A program made the translations under genes and the position numbers. This document shows, in pieces, positions 1-6,538 of a stretch of DNA of 34,459 nucleotides. Where the stretch lies: IMG/VR virus record IMGVR_UViG_3300047094_003366, positions 1 through 34,459 of that record; one strand, given 5' to 3'. How positions within the stretch are numbered: position 1 is the stretch's first letter; every line of letters starts with the position of its first letter. The stretch comes from a virus. Below the pieces are notes generated by a model. The model made no database searches. It saw only the letters and a list, made by a program, of their open reading frames with translations, and was not told where the DNA came from.

Positions 1-381
1 TCACGCTATCGCCTGAGTAATCAGTAGCGCCAAAACAATTAACGTAAACCAGGGCCAAGGCGTCGCCCAGGGCGACCGCGCCTTCATTGCCTGTATTTGG
101 CCAATCGCATTTTGAACGCTGGCTTGTTGGAGGTGGAGATCCTTGATGGCGGCTTTCATGACGTCAGCTTCCACGTAGGTCGCAGCATCAGCTGCAAGTA
201 GCTCAACCTCTTCTAGCAGCCGGAGCACTTCATGCAGCCGGGGTAGCGCGTTTGGGTCGGGCGTGCCAAGCAAGGCCATGGCCTCTTGATGCTTGCTCGT
301 AGCTAGCTTTAGCATCTGGCTAATGTGTTCGACGGCAGCGTCGGGCAGGTCAGGATCGGCAGCGTCCATTGCGGATGTCAT
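1..381 (-). CDS. Tail-anchored small membrane protein of unknown function
   Basis: The protein has 126 residues from the ATG at 381; a TTG at 393 would add four residues. Most of it is predicted helical and acidic, with a Leu/Glu/Ala-rich central stretch (about residues 45-95) that could form a coiled coil. It ends in a hydrophobic segment of about 18 residues (109-126, starting Trp-Pro-Trp-Phe) right at the C-terminus. That is the layout of a tail-anchored inner-membrane protein with its bulk in the cytoplasm. The start lies one base after the stop of the upstream gene, so the two are probably co-transcribed at the end of the integration operon. I do not recognise a family. It could be prophage cargo, since accessory genes often sit beside the integrase, but no function can be read from the sequence. 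Confidence 0.6.
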   Translation of the reverse strand: MTSAMDAADPDLPDAAVEHISQMLKLATSKHQEAMALLGTPDPNALPRLHEVLRLLEEVELLAADAATYVEADVMKAAIKDLHLQQASVQNAIGQIQAMKARSPWATPWPWFTLIVLALLITQAIA

Positions 382-382
382 T

Positions 383-1162
383 TCAATTAACAACCAGATC
401 CGGCACTTGCCGATCCGTTTCCAACTTCAATGCCAAGGACCAAAGCGGCGTCTTGGTGAACATCCGCTCTCGATTGAGGCCTTCTCCCACCACGTGCCCC
501 TGCAAAAGCCCTAGCCATAGGAGCGGCCGCAAGACTTGGATGTAGAATGCGGATCTGACCCGGCTGTGCCCAAGGCTGCGTTCGTTGGCGTTACTGCCGA
601 ATAGCGCCTGACAAAGGTGATCGTCGCTACATCCCGCATGGACTTCCACGTTGATTACGTTGATGAAGATATCCCAGTTGCCGACGATGGTGTCGTCAAA
701 GCGGCTATGCTGGCTGTGGTCGTAGCCATGCATGAGGTGCTCGGCTAAAATGGCTAAGACGGTACCTGGGTGGTGCCTGATTTTCGTTCCCCACTTCGAT
801 ATTTGCATCACACCATTTTGGTGGCGTGCCAGTTTCAGCCCAACGAGCAGATCGTGCAGCACTACCAAAGGTGGGAAGTCGACTTCATTGAGGACCTTGT
901 TAGAGGAGTAGAGGTCCGCGGCGGTGTATTCCGGCCAAGCGAAGGCTTCCGCTGCCCATTCCACAAAGTAGCGTTTCAGGGCCTTTGATGGCGTCAGGCC
1001 TATAGAGCCGTTGACCTCCATGTATTCGAGGGTCAGCAGCGCAGCCCTCAAAAGCGGCGAGATCTCGACTGCTAGGTTTTCTGCTTCCGGGGAGATAATA
1101 CCGATCATTGATGCAGTGTGCCGGAAATGCGTGCTAAGACCAACCCCTGAGGTTGGCCTCAC
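383..1162 (-). CDS. Uncharacterised 259-residue protein in the integration operon
   Basis: The open frame from the GTG at 1162 encodes 259 residues. The next ATG, at 1108, gives 241 residues beginning Met-Ile-Gly-Ile-Ile. The GTG has a weak GGGA before it and lies 10 bases after the stop of the upstream HTH gene, while the ATG has no visible ribosome-binding site, so the start is open. The N-terminal half (about residues 35-125) looks globular and helical, with Leu-Thr-Pro-Ser-Lys-Ala-Leu-Lys-Arg and Val-Leu-His-Asp-Leu-Leu patches that resemble a winged-helix arrangement. The C-terminal half has a Trp-Leu-Gly-Leu-Leu segment that also fits a wing. There are no transmembrane segments and no catalytic motif I can name. 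It appears to form a two-gene unit with the tail-anchored protein after it. Function unknown. Confidence 0.65.
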   Translation of the reverse strand: MRPTSGVGLSTHFRHTASMIGIISPEAENLAVEISPLLRAALLTLEYMEVNGSIGLTPSKALKRYFVEWAAEAFAWPEYTAADLYSSNKVLNEVDFPPLVVLHDLLVGLKLARHQNGVMQISKWGTKIRHHPGTVLAILAEHLMHGYDHSQHSRFDDTIVGNWDIFINVINVEVHAGCSDDHLCQALFGSNANERSLGHSRVRSAFYIQVLRPLLWLGLLQGHVVGEGLNRERMFTKTPLWSLALKLETDRQVPDLVVN

Positions 1163-1172
1163 TCCCGACCGT

Positions 1173-1556
1173 TCAAGCTACCCCAAATGTCGACTTTTCT
1201 TGCTCGGCCCACGGTAACTCCGATACCATCCCCAGTTCCTTAATCGAAACCTCAGGTGATACGCGTGCAACTAGTAGTTTCTCCAGCACGGCTGGCGACA
1301 GATAGGCCAACCTCAGCATTGGCCCAACATAGCGGTCCGATACGCCCTCGGCTTCAGCGATATCGGAAAGGGTCGCAGCAGCACCCGTTTCAAGTTTCCG
1401 TCTCCAACCCCACGCTTTGGCGATTGCCTTCAGGATGTGCGGGGCCACCCCGCCGGTGTCTGGCACCATATCGACTGGCGGCATGATCTTGGGCCGCCCG
1501 TTGGGCTTGCGGATGGTGAGCGGGATGAACACCCGCGTGGTGACAGGTGCGTTCAT
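1173..1556 (-). CDS. HTH protein, partner of the serine recombinase
   Basis: This 127-residue protein has a clear helix-turn-helix at about residues 60-85 (Thr-Leu-Ser-Asp-Ile-Ala-Glu-Ala-Glu-Gly-Val-Ser then Tyr-Val-Gly-Pro-Met-Leu-Arg). A Leu-Ser-Pro-Ala-Val-Leu-Glu-Lys-Leu-Leu segment follows, as in ParB-type DNA-binding domains. Its ATG overlaps the recombinase stop by four bases (ATGA, 1553-1556), so the two are probably translationally coupled. Small HTH proteins of this kind accompany Cys-less serine recombinases in many alphaproteobacterial elements. A role as an accessory or directionality factor for recombination is inference only; it could equally be an autoregulator of the operon. 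Confidence 0.75.
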   Translation of the reverse strand: MNAPVTTRVFIPLTIRKPNGRPKIMPPVDMVPDTGGVAPHILKAIAKAWGWRRKLETGAAATLSDIAEAEGVSDRYVGPMLRLAYLSPAVLEKLLVARVSPEVSIKELGMVSELPWAEQEKSTFGVA

Positions 1557-2872
1557 GCTACTTGTCTCCGTTCGGGCGCTATCATTTCGCGAATGACCGA
1601 TCCAAGGCCATCGGTGCGCAGATCGACCGCGAGGCCATCGGCGCTGACTGTGACCCGCTCAATCAGTAATCGGGCGATGCGCGCCTGCTCGGCTGGAAAC
1701 AGAGCTTCCCAAAGTCCATCGAACCCGGCCAGCGCGGTGACAACATCGTGCACGTCTATGTCGGGGTCACTTCGGCGCGCTGCCTCCACTGCGCGCGCCG
1801 CAATTTCCGGGGCGCGCAGCAGGTCTCGGATGTGCTGGATGACCGCACCCTCGACCATTCCGGCGTTCAGCCTTACAAACCCATCAGTACCTTCGCCCGC
1901 CCGGTTCCGGATCGCGTCCATTGAAGTGTAATAGCGATAATGGCGGCTGCCTTTCTTGGTGGCGGTTGGTGTCATGGCCACGCCGCTTGCAGTAAAGATC
2001 AGCCCCTTGAGTAGCGCTGGCGTCTGGGTTCGGGTGTTCGCCGCGCGCTGCCGGGGGCTCTCCTGCAAGATGGCGTGGACCTGATCCCACAGTTCATGCG
2101 TAATGATGGCCTGATGCTCGCCCGGATAACTGGTGCCCTTGTGGACTGCCTCGCCGAGGTAGAGCCGGTTGCGGAACAATTTGTACAAGAACCCCTTGTC
2201 GATCGGTTTACCGCGCTTGTTGATCGAACCTGCCGCTACCAGTTCTCGGGTCAGCAGCGTCGCTGATCCAAGCTTAACAAACCGCTGGAACATCTGACGG
2301 ACCCTGTCTGCCTCAACTTCGTTGATGATAAGCTTTCGGCCTTCGACATCGTAACCCATTGGCACAAAACCGCCCATCCACATTCCTTTTGCGCGGGAGG
2401 CCGCAAACTTGTCACGAATGCGTTCGCCGGTGACCTCGCGCTCGAACTGGGCGAACGACAGCAGGATGTTAAGCGTTAAACGGCCCATGGAGGTTGTGGT
2501 GTTAAACGACTGGGTGATGGAAATGAACGTGACACCGTGCTTGTCGAACACCTCCACCAGCCGCGAGAAGTCCATCAGGGAGCGTGACAGGCGATCAATT
2601 TTGTAGACCACCACGACATCAACCAGCCCAGCCTCGATATCCTCGAGCAGCATCTTGAGCCCCGGACGATCCAGTGTTCCACCGGAGAACCCGCCGTCAT
2701 CATAATGCTCGCGCATACACAGCCACCCTTCGGCACGCTGGCTGGCGATATAGGCCTCGCACGATTCCCGCTGGGCATCGAGACTGTTGAACGCCATGTC
2801 CAGCCCCTCTTCGGAGCTTTTGCGGGTATAGATAGCGCAGCGTAGGCGTCGAGGGGGTGCCGCCTCCTTCAT
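1553..2872 (-). CDS. Large serine recombinase (phage integrase)
   Basis: The predicted site-specific recombinase has 439 residues and would integrate and excise the prophage. The N-terminal resolvase domain (about 10-155) has the nucleophile motif Tyr15-x-Arg17-x-Ser19 and the active-site arginine stretch Tyr-Lys-Ile-Asp-Arg94-Leu-Ser-Arg97-Ser. A recombinase domain (about 165-270) and a zinc-ribbon-like region (about 300-350) follow. The latter lacks the usual cysteines (Leu-Leu-Lys-Gly-Leu-Ile-Phe-Thr-Ala-Ser-Gly), which is known for this subfamily. I chose the ATG at 2872 because it overlaps the DUF2924 stop as ATGA (2869-2872). An upstream frame to 2923 exists but would run into the DUF2924 gene. 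Catalysis through a 5'-phosphoserine is family knowledge; the att sites cannot be seen. Confidence 0.93.
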   Translation of the reverse strand: MKEAAPPRRLRCAIYTRKSSEEGLDMAFNSLDAQRESCEAYIASQRAEGWLCMREHYDDGGFSGGTLDRPGLKMLLEDIEAGLVDVVVVYKIDRLSRSLMDFSRLVEVFDKHGVTFISITQSFNTTTSMGRLTLNILLSFAQFEREVTGERIRDKFAASRAKGMWMGGFVPMGYDVEGRKLIINEVEADRVRQMFQRFVKLGSATLLTRELVAAGSINKRGKPIDKGFLYKLFRNRLYLGEAVHKGTSYPGEHQAIITHELWDQVHAILQESPRQRAANTRTQTPALLKGLIFTASGVAMTPTATKKGSRHYRYYTSMDAIRNRAGEGTDGFVRLNAGMVEGAVIQHIRDLLRAPEIAARAVEAARRSDPDIDVHDVVTALAGFDGLWEALFPAEQARIARLLIERVTVSADGLAVDLRTDGLGSVIREMIAPERRQVA

Positions 2873-3330
2873 GCTGCAGTCCTCTTGTTTGCTCGAAGGC
2901 CAAAGAAGCGGTAGCCGTTCCACTGTGTGCCGGTAATATTGCGCGCAATCGCCGAGAGCGATTTATAACGGCGGCCCTGCCAATCAAAGCCGTCTCGCAG
3001 CACGGTAATGATATGCTCGGCGCCATCCCATTCACGAACCAGCCTTGTGCCAATGACAGGGTTGCGCGGATCGCTGATAACTGACCTGCGCACCTTCTTG
3101 CCGTCTACCTCGTCGGCTAGGGAATCGAGTAGCCGGACGACTGGCTTGGATGGACCGCCATAGGTCAGCTCCTGGATTCGATAGGCAATCCGCAGTTCTA
3201 AGAACGAACGGCTGTTGTTGGGTGCCTCGCTGCCAATGAGAGCCTGCCACTGGGCTTTTAGCTCAGTCACAGACATTTGTTTTAACGATGCCAGCCTTGC
3301 TAGCACCTGCGGATCGTCATTATCTTGCAT
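2869..3330 (-). CDS. DUF2924 family protein
   Basis: This 153-residue basic protein matches DUF2924 in length and pattern. It has an N-terminal helical part with Leu-Lys-Gln-Met-Ser-Val-Thr-Glu-Leu-Lys-Ala-Gln-Trp and a Phe-Leu-Glu-Leu-Arg-Ile-Ala-Tyr-Arg-Ile-Gln-Glu-Leu block. The C-terminal part has Gly-Thr-x-Leu-Val-Arg-Glu-Trp, then Val-Leu-x-Asp-Gly-Phe-x-Trp-x-Gly-x-x-Tyr-x-Ser-Leu-Ser-x-Ile-Ala and Ile-Thr-Gly-Thr-x-Trp-Asn-Gly. The end resembles a small DNA-binding fold. A GGAG lies 7 bases before the ATG. The start overlaps the previous stop (TAATG) and the end overlaps the recombinase start (ATGA). The family is found beside serine recombinases, so a role in recombination is likely, but its biochemistry is not established. 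Confidence 0.88.
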   Translation of the reverse strand: MQDNDDPQVLARLASLKQMSVTELKAQWQALIGSEAPNNSRSFLELRIAYRIQELTYGGPSKPVVRLLDSLADEVDGKKVRRSVISDPRNPVIGTRLVREWDGAEHIITVLRDGFDWQGRRYKSLSAIARNITGTQWNGYRFFGLRANKRTAA

Positions 3331-3548
3331 TATCGTTCTCCATTGCAGGCTTCTTGCCTGGAATGGCTAACGCTCTTGTAGGCAGGAGAGCCAAGTGAAC
3401 TATCTGCATGTGCATCAGATAAATGACTGGACTGTTCGCGCATCCGCAGCACTCCAGTTGCAATGATCTGGCCCAACTCGCAGATCCTAGCTTCAGGGGT
3501 CATCAGGGTAGGGCAAAGGCCGTTACAATGGGCAGCGGTGGTCTGCAT
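3330..3548 (-). CDS. Small first ORF of the recombinase cassette
   Basis: The predicted product has 72 residues. The start at 3548 is set by AAGGA seven bases upstream; a longer frame to 3572 lacks a comparable site. The stop overlaps the DUF2924 ATG as TAATG, so it is the first gene of the coupled cassette. A central segment (Thr-Pro-Glu-Ala-Arg-Ile-x-Glu-Leu-Gly-Gln-Ile-Ile-Ala-Thr-Gly-Val-Leu-Arg) resembles small proteins I associate with this cassette in other alphaproteobacteria. The rest is polar and probably disordered. Function unknown. A recombination directionality factor is one possibility, because no excisionase is otherwise visible. Confidence 0.6.
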   Translation of the reverse strand: MQTTAAHCNGLCPTLMTPEARICELGQIIATGVLRMREQSSHLSDAHADSSLGSPAYKSVSHSRQEACNGER

Positions 3549-3628
3549 CGATATATCCTTGATAAGGTGCATACAGGAGCCCGTACTTCGGGTTTTCCTG
3601 TTTCTGCCCTCAAGAATAACGATGGATG

Positions 3629-3676
3629 TATCCCACTACAAACAGTCTCTGATTATATACCCTCTTGACAAAGGGT
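3629..3676 (-). promoter_or_regulatory. Probable promoter and operator of the integration operon
   Basis: Read on the minus strand, a perfect -10 hexamer TATAAT lies at 3657-3652, about 100 bases before the first cassette gene. There is no good -35 at 17 or 18 bases (TACAAC or ATACAA). Instead the spacer holds an 18-bp inverted repeat, ACCCT-N8-AGGGT (3659-3676). That arrangement fits a promoter needing an activator or blocked by a bound regulator. Just downstream of the expected start, GTGGGATA (minus strand, 3636-3629) shares GTGGGAT with the operator repeats beside the repressor gene. All of this is read from sequence; promoter activity is inference. Confidence 0.45.
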
Positions 3677-3680
3677 TGTA

Positions 3681-4406
3681 TCACCGTCCGCGGCGGTAAA
3701 GACTCTGGTGCGCCCGCAAGACAATTGCGATGATCGTGGTATCATGATCGCCGACGTGATTTTCATCCGGGCGCCCAATAATGATGGGCTCTTGAAACTC
3801 TGCTCGCGAAGACTCAGCGCGCAAAACAAAATTCTGTCCATCATGGTCAAGGCGCTTGCAGGTGAGCTCTTGTAGATCGTGCCGATTTCGCTGGACGATG
3901 ACGATGTCGCCAGGTTGCGGTTCGACATAGCCATAAGCGACCCGCAGGCATTCAAGGTCTGAGCCAGGCGGAATAATCTTATCCATCGAGAAGCCTTCCA
4001 TGCGAAGTGCTAGTCGTTCACTGCCGGGATAAAGATTGGGCCCAACCTCAATGGTATAGCAGTCTTCAGGGCCCCAGTCAGTCTGCTCGCGCCAGACGCC
4101 TGCTGCAACAGCGCCAACTACAGTAAGGGTATCATAGGCTTGGCGCCCGCCTGTTCGCTGCATGACCGAGGCACCTGCAGGGATCATCTGTGAGATGTCC
4201 ATTTCCAGAGCCTTGGCAAGTCCCACCAGCGTATCAAGCGTCGGGTTAATGCTCTTGCCCTTTATGATGTCGCGGACAAGGTAGGCGTTCTTGCCCCCAG
4301 TGGCAGCGAGCGAAAGCGAGCGCGAGTTCCACAAGGCATCTGGCGCGGTTGCAACTTCCAAAATGTTTTTAAGGAAAGCGATGTTGAAGGCTGAGGGTTG
4401 AGTCAT
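3681..4406 (-). CDS. S24 (LexA/CI-like) phage repressor
   Basis: This 241-residue predicted transcriptional repressor should maintain lysogeny. The N-terminal region (about 10-75) is an HTH domain with Val-Arg-Asp-Ile-Ile-Lys-Gly-Lys-Ser-Ile-Asn-Pro-Thr-Leu-Asp-Thr-Leu. The C-terminal half is an S24 peptidase: an Ala102-Gly103 bond after Val-Val-Gly-Ala-Val-Ala suits self-cleavage, Ser140-Met141 is the nucleophile, and Lys184 in Thr-Cys-Lys-Arg is the general base. RecA-stimulated autocleavage is therefore likely. I used the ATG at 4406 because the HTH domain starts there; the frame runs on to 4508 but that stretch crosses the operator repeats. No Shine-Dalgarno sequence is visible before 4406, so translation may be weak or leaderless. 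The gene is divergent from the early operon. Confidence 0.9.
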   Translation of the reverse strand: MTQPSAFNIAFLKNILEVATAPDALWNSRSLSLAATGGKNAYLVRDIIKGKSINPTLDTLVGLAKALEMDISQMIPAGASVMQRTGGRQAYDTLTVVGAVAAGVWREQTDWGPEDCYTIEVGPNLYPGSERLALRMEGFSMDKIIPPGSDLECLRVAYGYVEPQPGDIVIVQRNRHDLQELTCKRLDHDGQNFVLRAESSRAEFQEPIIIGRPDENHVGDHDTTIIAIVLRAHQSLYRRGR

Positions 4407-4408
4407 AA

Positions 4409-4456
4409 GTTGTGGGTAACATTGTGGGATGGTTCCCGCAATCTTAATTGTGGGAT
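4409..4456. promoter_or_regulatory. Operator cluster between repressor and early operon
   Basis: The heptamer TTGTGGG occurs three times on the plus strand (4410-4416, 4422-4428, 4448-4454) and once inverted as TTGCGGG (4441-4435). The second and the inverted copy form a 22-bp inverted repeat with 9-bp arms, ATTGTGGGA at 4421-4429 and TCCCGCAAT at 4434-4442, with one mismatch. A further degenerate inverted copy, TTATGGG, lies inside the start of the next gene (4517-4511). Position between divergent genes and symmetry make these the likely binding sites of the S24 repressor. No convincing -35/-10 pair could be assigned in either direction. Confidence 0.7.
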
Positions 4457-4501
4457 GACACCCTACTTGCGATGTTGGATTGATATCGGAATAAGGAATG
4501 T

Positions 4502-4738
4502 ATGACACATCCCATAATCTTTGAAATTGATTCGTTCATCAAGGCCAACCAAATGGCCGAGAGCTATTTTGGCCGTAAAGCTGCCAATGACTGGAAGCTT
4601 GTGCGTCAACTGCGCGCTGGCCGAAGGCTCTGGCCAGATACAGAGGCCCGGATCCGCACATTCATGGAATCTTACGAAAAGCCTGTCCGAGGCCGCTTGT
4701 CTCATCGCTCATCCAACCAACTACAAGGCAAAGTATAA
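4502..4738 (+). CDS. First early gene, possible Cro-like DNA-binding protein
   Basis: The product has 78 residues. The start is set by AAGGA at 4493-4497, with a short four-base spacing. The N-terminal 60 residues are helical and basic, with Ala-Asn-Asp-Trp-Lys-Leu-Val-Arg-Gln-Leu-Arg-Ala-Gly-Arg-Arg-Leu-Trp-Pro-Asp-Thr-Glu. This looks like a recognition helix and turn followed by a helix that would close a small HTH domain. The position, divergent from the CI-like repressor, is where a Cro-type regulator is expected. The C-terminus (Arg-Gly-Arg-Leu-Ser-His-Arg-Ser) is basic and probably disordered. The stop overlaps the next ATG (TAATG at 4736-4740). The Cro role is inference from place and size. 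Confidence 0.7.
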   Translation: MTHPIIFEIDSFIKANQMAESYFGRKAANDWKLVRQLRAGRRLWPDTEARIRTFMESYEKPVRGRLSHRSSNQLQGKV

Positions 4739-5079
4739 TGCAGAACATATCAAGAACAAATGTCCGACGTACGGTTGGGCACGAACTACTTTTTTGTGCC
4801 TGGTTGGCCAATGCCGCAGGTGGGGACCGTTATGAATATCACCGCGGTTTCCTTGCTAAGGACATAGACATAGGCCCTAAGCGCCGCTTTGGCGATAAGG
4901 AGCGCAAGATACTCGAGCGTTTGTCCGAGCGGGTGCGCTGGGCTTGCGATAAAGGCTGCGTGCATCTTGTCCAAGAACGCCTTGGACCTGATTGCTATAG
5001 CTACATTGCTATCGCTCGGCCCAGAGCCCCTAGTGCGGGTAATCCGCTCGCCGACATCGAACTGTCGCAGGTGGCATGA
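4738..5079 (+). CDS. Hypothetical early phage protein
   Basis: This 113-residue protein starts at the TAATG overlap with the preceding gene and ends in the ATGA overlap with the nuclease gene. It has Tyr-Glu-Tyr-His-Arg-Gly-Phe-Leu-Ala near residue 33, an Arg/Lys-rich middle, and a compact end with Gly-Cys-Val-His-Leu-Val-Gln-Glu-Arg-Leu and Tyr-Ser-Tyr-Ile-Ala-Ile-Ala-Arg-Pro-Arg. I recall similar short proteins in early regions of sphingomonad-type phages, with no assigned function. There are no membrane segments or catalytic motifs. It belongs to the early operon driven from the 4400-4500 region. Confidence 0.75.
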   Translation: MQNISRTNVRRTVGHELLFCAWLANAAGGDRYEYHRGFLAKDIDIGPKRRFGDKERKILERLSERVRWACDKGCVHLVQERLGPDCYSYIAIARPRAPSAGNPLADIELSQVA

Positions 5080-5867
5080 TGGCAAACGCATTTGAACGTC
5101 ACGGCCTTGATCATTTGTCGGCCTCGTCGATTAACTTGTTTGTTGCGCAACCTGCAATGTGGGCCATGCAAAAGCTGATGGGGCGCAAATCAGGTGTTGG
5201 CCCAGCTGCCCACCGCGGTACGTCCATTGAGGCCGGGGTCGAGATGGGGTTGTTCGAGCCCGATGCCTCGGTGGAGGCCTGCCAGGAACTGGCGGTGGCT
5301 AGGTTTAACCAGTTGACTGCGCTATCGGGCCACCCCGGCGTCGAGAAGGAGCGCGCCGGTATTGCTCCTGCGGTCGCCATTGGCCTTAAGGAGCTGCGCC
5401 AATACGGCGTTCCGGCTACCGCCGATGGTAATCGCCAGCACCGCATCGAGGTCATGATCCCCGGCGTGCCTGTGCCGTTCATTGGCTGGCTCGACTTTTG
5501 GTTTCCGGATCACGGCATCATAGTTGATCTGAAAACGCAATTGCGACTGTCGTCCAAGATCTCTGATCCACATGCGAGGCAAGGCGCTATCTATCTCGCC
5601 GCACATGGTAATTCTGAAATCCGCTTCGCTTACGTCACCCCCCAAAAGGTCGGGGTCTACAAGCTTGAGGATCCGCGCAGTCACCTAAGCCGGGTTGTGA
5701 GCATCGCAAACTCAATCGAGCGGTTCTTGAGCCTGTCAGATGACGGTGCGGCACTGACAGGCTCGCTTTCGCCTGACTTTGACAGCTTTTACTGGAACGA
5801 CCCTGGCGCGCAAGCAGCCGCCCAAGAGATCTGGGGCCTTGCCCCCGAGGCCGCGCCGCAGGCCTGA
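5076..5867 (+). CDS. PD-(D/E)XK nuclease (RecB/Cas4-like)
   Basis: The predicted DNA exonuclease has 263 residues. The core of the PD-(D/E)XK superfamily is visible: Gly-Trp-Leu-Asp140 before a hairpin, then Ile-Ile-Val-Asp151-Leu-Lys153-Thr. A Gln169-Gly-Ala-Ile-Tyr173 (QxxxY) motif follows, typical of the RecB/Cas4 branch. An upstream His46-Arg-Gly-Thr-Ser-x-Glu52 supplies the expected early acidic or His element. No cysteines for an Fe-S cluster flank the domain, so it is not a standard Cas4. Two adjacent ATGs (5076 and 5079) are possible starts. It overlaps the upstream gene by ATGA and precedes a possible ssDNA-binding protein, a pairing that would suit phage recombination or end processing. 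Confidence 0.85.
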   Translation: MMANAFERHGLDHLSASSINLFVAQPAMWAMQKLMGRKSGVGPAAHRGTSIEAGVEMGLFEPDASVEACQELAVARFNQLTALSGHPGVEKERAGIAPAVAIGLKELRQYGVPATADGNRQHRIEVMIPGVPVPFIGWLDFWFPDHGIIVDLKTQLRLSSKISDPHARQGAIYLAAHGNSEIRFAYVTPQKVGVYKLEDPRSHLSRVVSIANSIERFLSLSDDGAALTGSLSPDFDSFYWNDPGAQAAAQEIWGLAPEAAPQA

Positions 5868-5903
5868 CAAGCGGCACCCCAAATGTAATAAGGAAACAGG
5901 ATT

Positions 5904-6530
5904 ATGGGTTTTATGACTCCATCCGCCACTGGCGCGGATTTTAAGGTGTTTATCTCGTTTAACGCTAAAGCAGGACGTTGGTACACCAAGCGCGACGGCC
6001 AGGACGAACCCCAGTTCGAGGTCACCGACATGACAGCGGTGTTCGACATGCCGGGCTTGCAGACAGGCTGGTTTAAGTTTGCAGCAAATGTGGCCCCAGA
6101 AAAGGTAATGGACCCCTCGTTTAGCGAAGCTGCATCAAATCCGGGCCAGGACTTTAAGCGCGGCTTTCAGCTGGATCTATACTCAGAGAAGAACCTGCTG
6201 GGTTTGCGGGAGTTCAGTTCCACCGCCGGCATTGTGATCGAGGCGATGAACAGCCTCTATGATCTTTGGTTGGTAGCGCCCGAGACGGCGACCGGCAAGC
6301 TTCCGGTGGTGCGCTGTGTCGGTGTCCAGCCAGTCACCAACAAGCATGGCACCAACTATCAGCCGAAGTTTGAGATCGTCGGGTGGACTGATCGGCCAGA
6401 CGCGTTTGGTGATGCAGGGCTGCCTGCACCTGCAGCGAGAGCAGCCTTACCAGTTGCCGCAGGGCCGGCCGCACACATGCCACCGCCATTGGCGCCGGCA
6501 CCAGCACCCGAAGGCGCGCCGCTGTTTTGA
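5904..6530 (+). CDS. Possible phage ssDNA-binding protein
   Basis: This 208-residue protein is preceded by AAGGA nine bases before the ATG. Residues 1-165 look like a beta-rich domain (Phe-Lys-Val-Phe-Ile-Ser-Phe-Asn-Ala-Lys-Ala-Gly-Arg-Trp-Tyr and Gly-Trp-Phe-Lys-Phe, later Pro-Lys-Phe-Glu-Ile-Val-Gly-Trp). The last 40 residues are a Pro/Ala-rich low-complexity linker ending Ala-Pro-Leu-Phe. A folded domain plus a flexible tail with a terminal aromatic, between a RecB-like nuclease and a primase-helicase, fits a single-strand DNA-binding protein. The tail lacks the acidic residues of a true SSB tip. I do not recognise a named family, so the role is inference from layout. Confidence 0.72.
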   Translation: MGFMTPSATGADFKVFISFNAKAGRWYTKRDGQDEPQFEVTDMTAVFDMPGLQTGWFKFAANVAPEKVMDPSFSEAASNPGQDFKRGFQLDLYSEKNLLGLREFSSTAGIVIEAMNSLYDLWLVAPETATGKLPVVRCVGVQPVTNKHGTNYQPKFEIVGWTDRPDAFGDAGLPAPAARAALPVAAGPAAHMPPPLAPAPAPEGAPLF

Positions 6531-6538
6531 TCGGCTAG

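Noticed and set aside
3588-3604. A hairpin CCCG-TACTT-CGGG followed by TTTT as a plus-strand terminator
   Set aside because: Only four base pairs, and no plus-strand transcript is expected to end there.
3665-3693. A plus-strand promoter using TTGACA at 3665-3670
   Set aside because: No -10-like hexamer follows at 16-18 bases, and the transcript would run into the repressor gene in antisense; the hexamer is the centre of an inverted repeat.
5076-5867. The RecB-like nuclease as a CRISPR Cas4
   Set aside because: The cysteines for an iron-sulphur cluster are missing and no other cas gene or repeat array is near; it fits a phage recombination nuclease.
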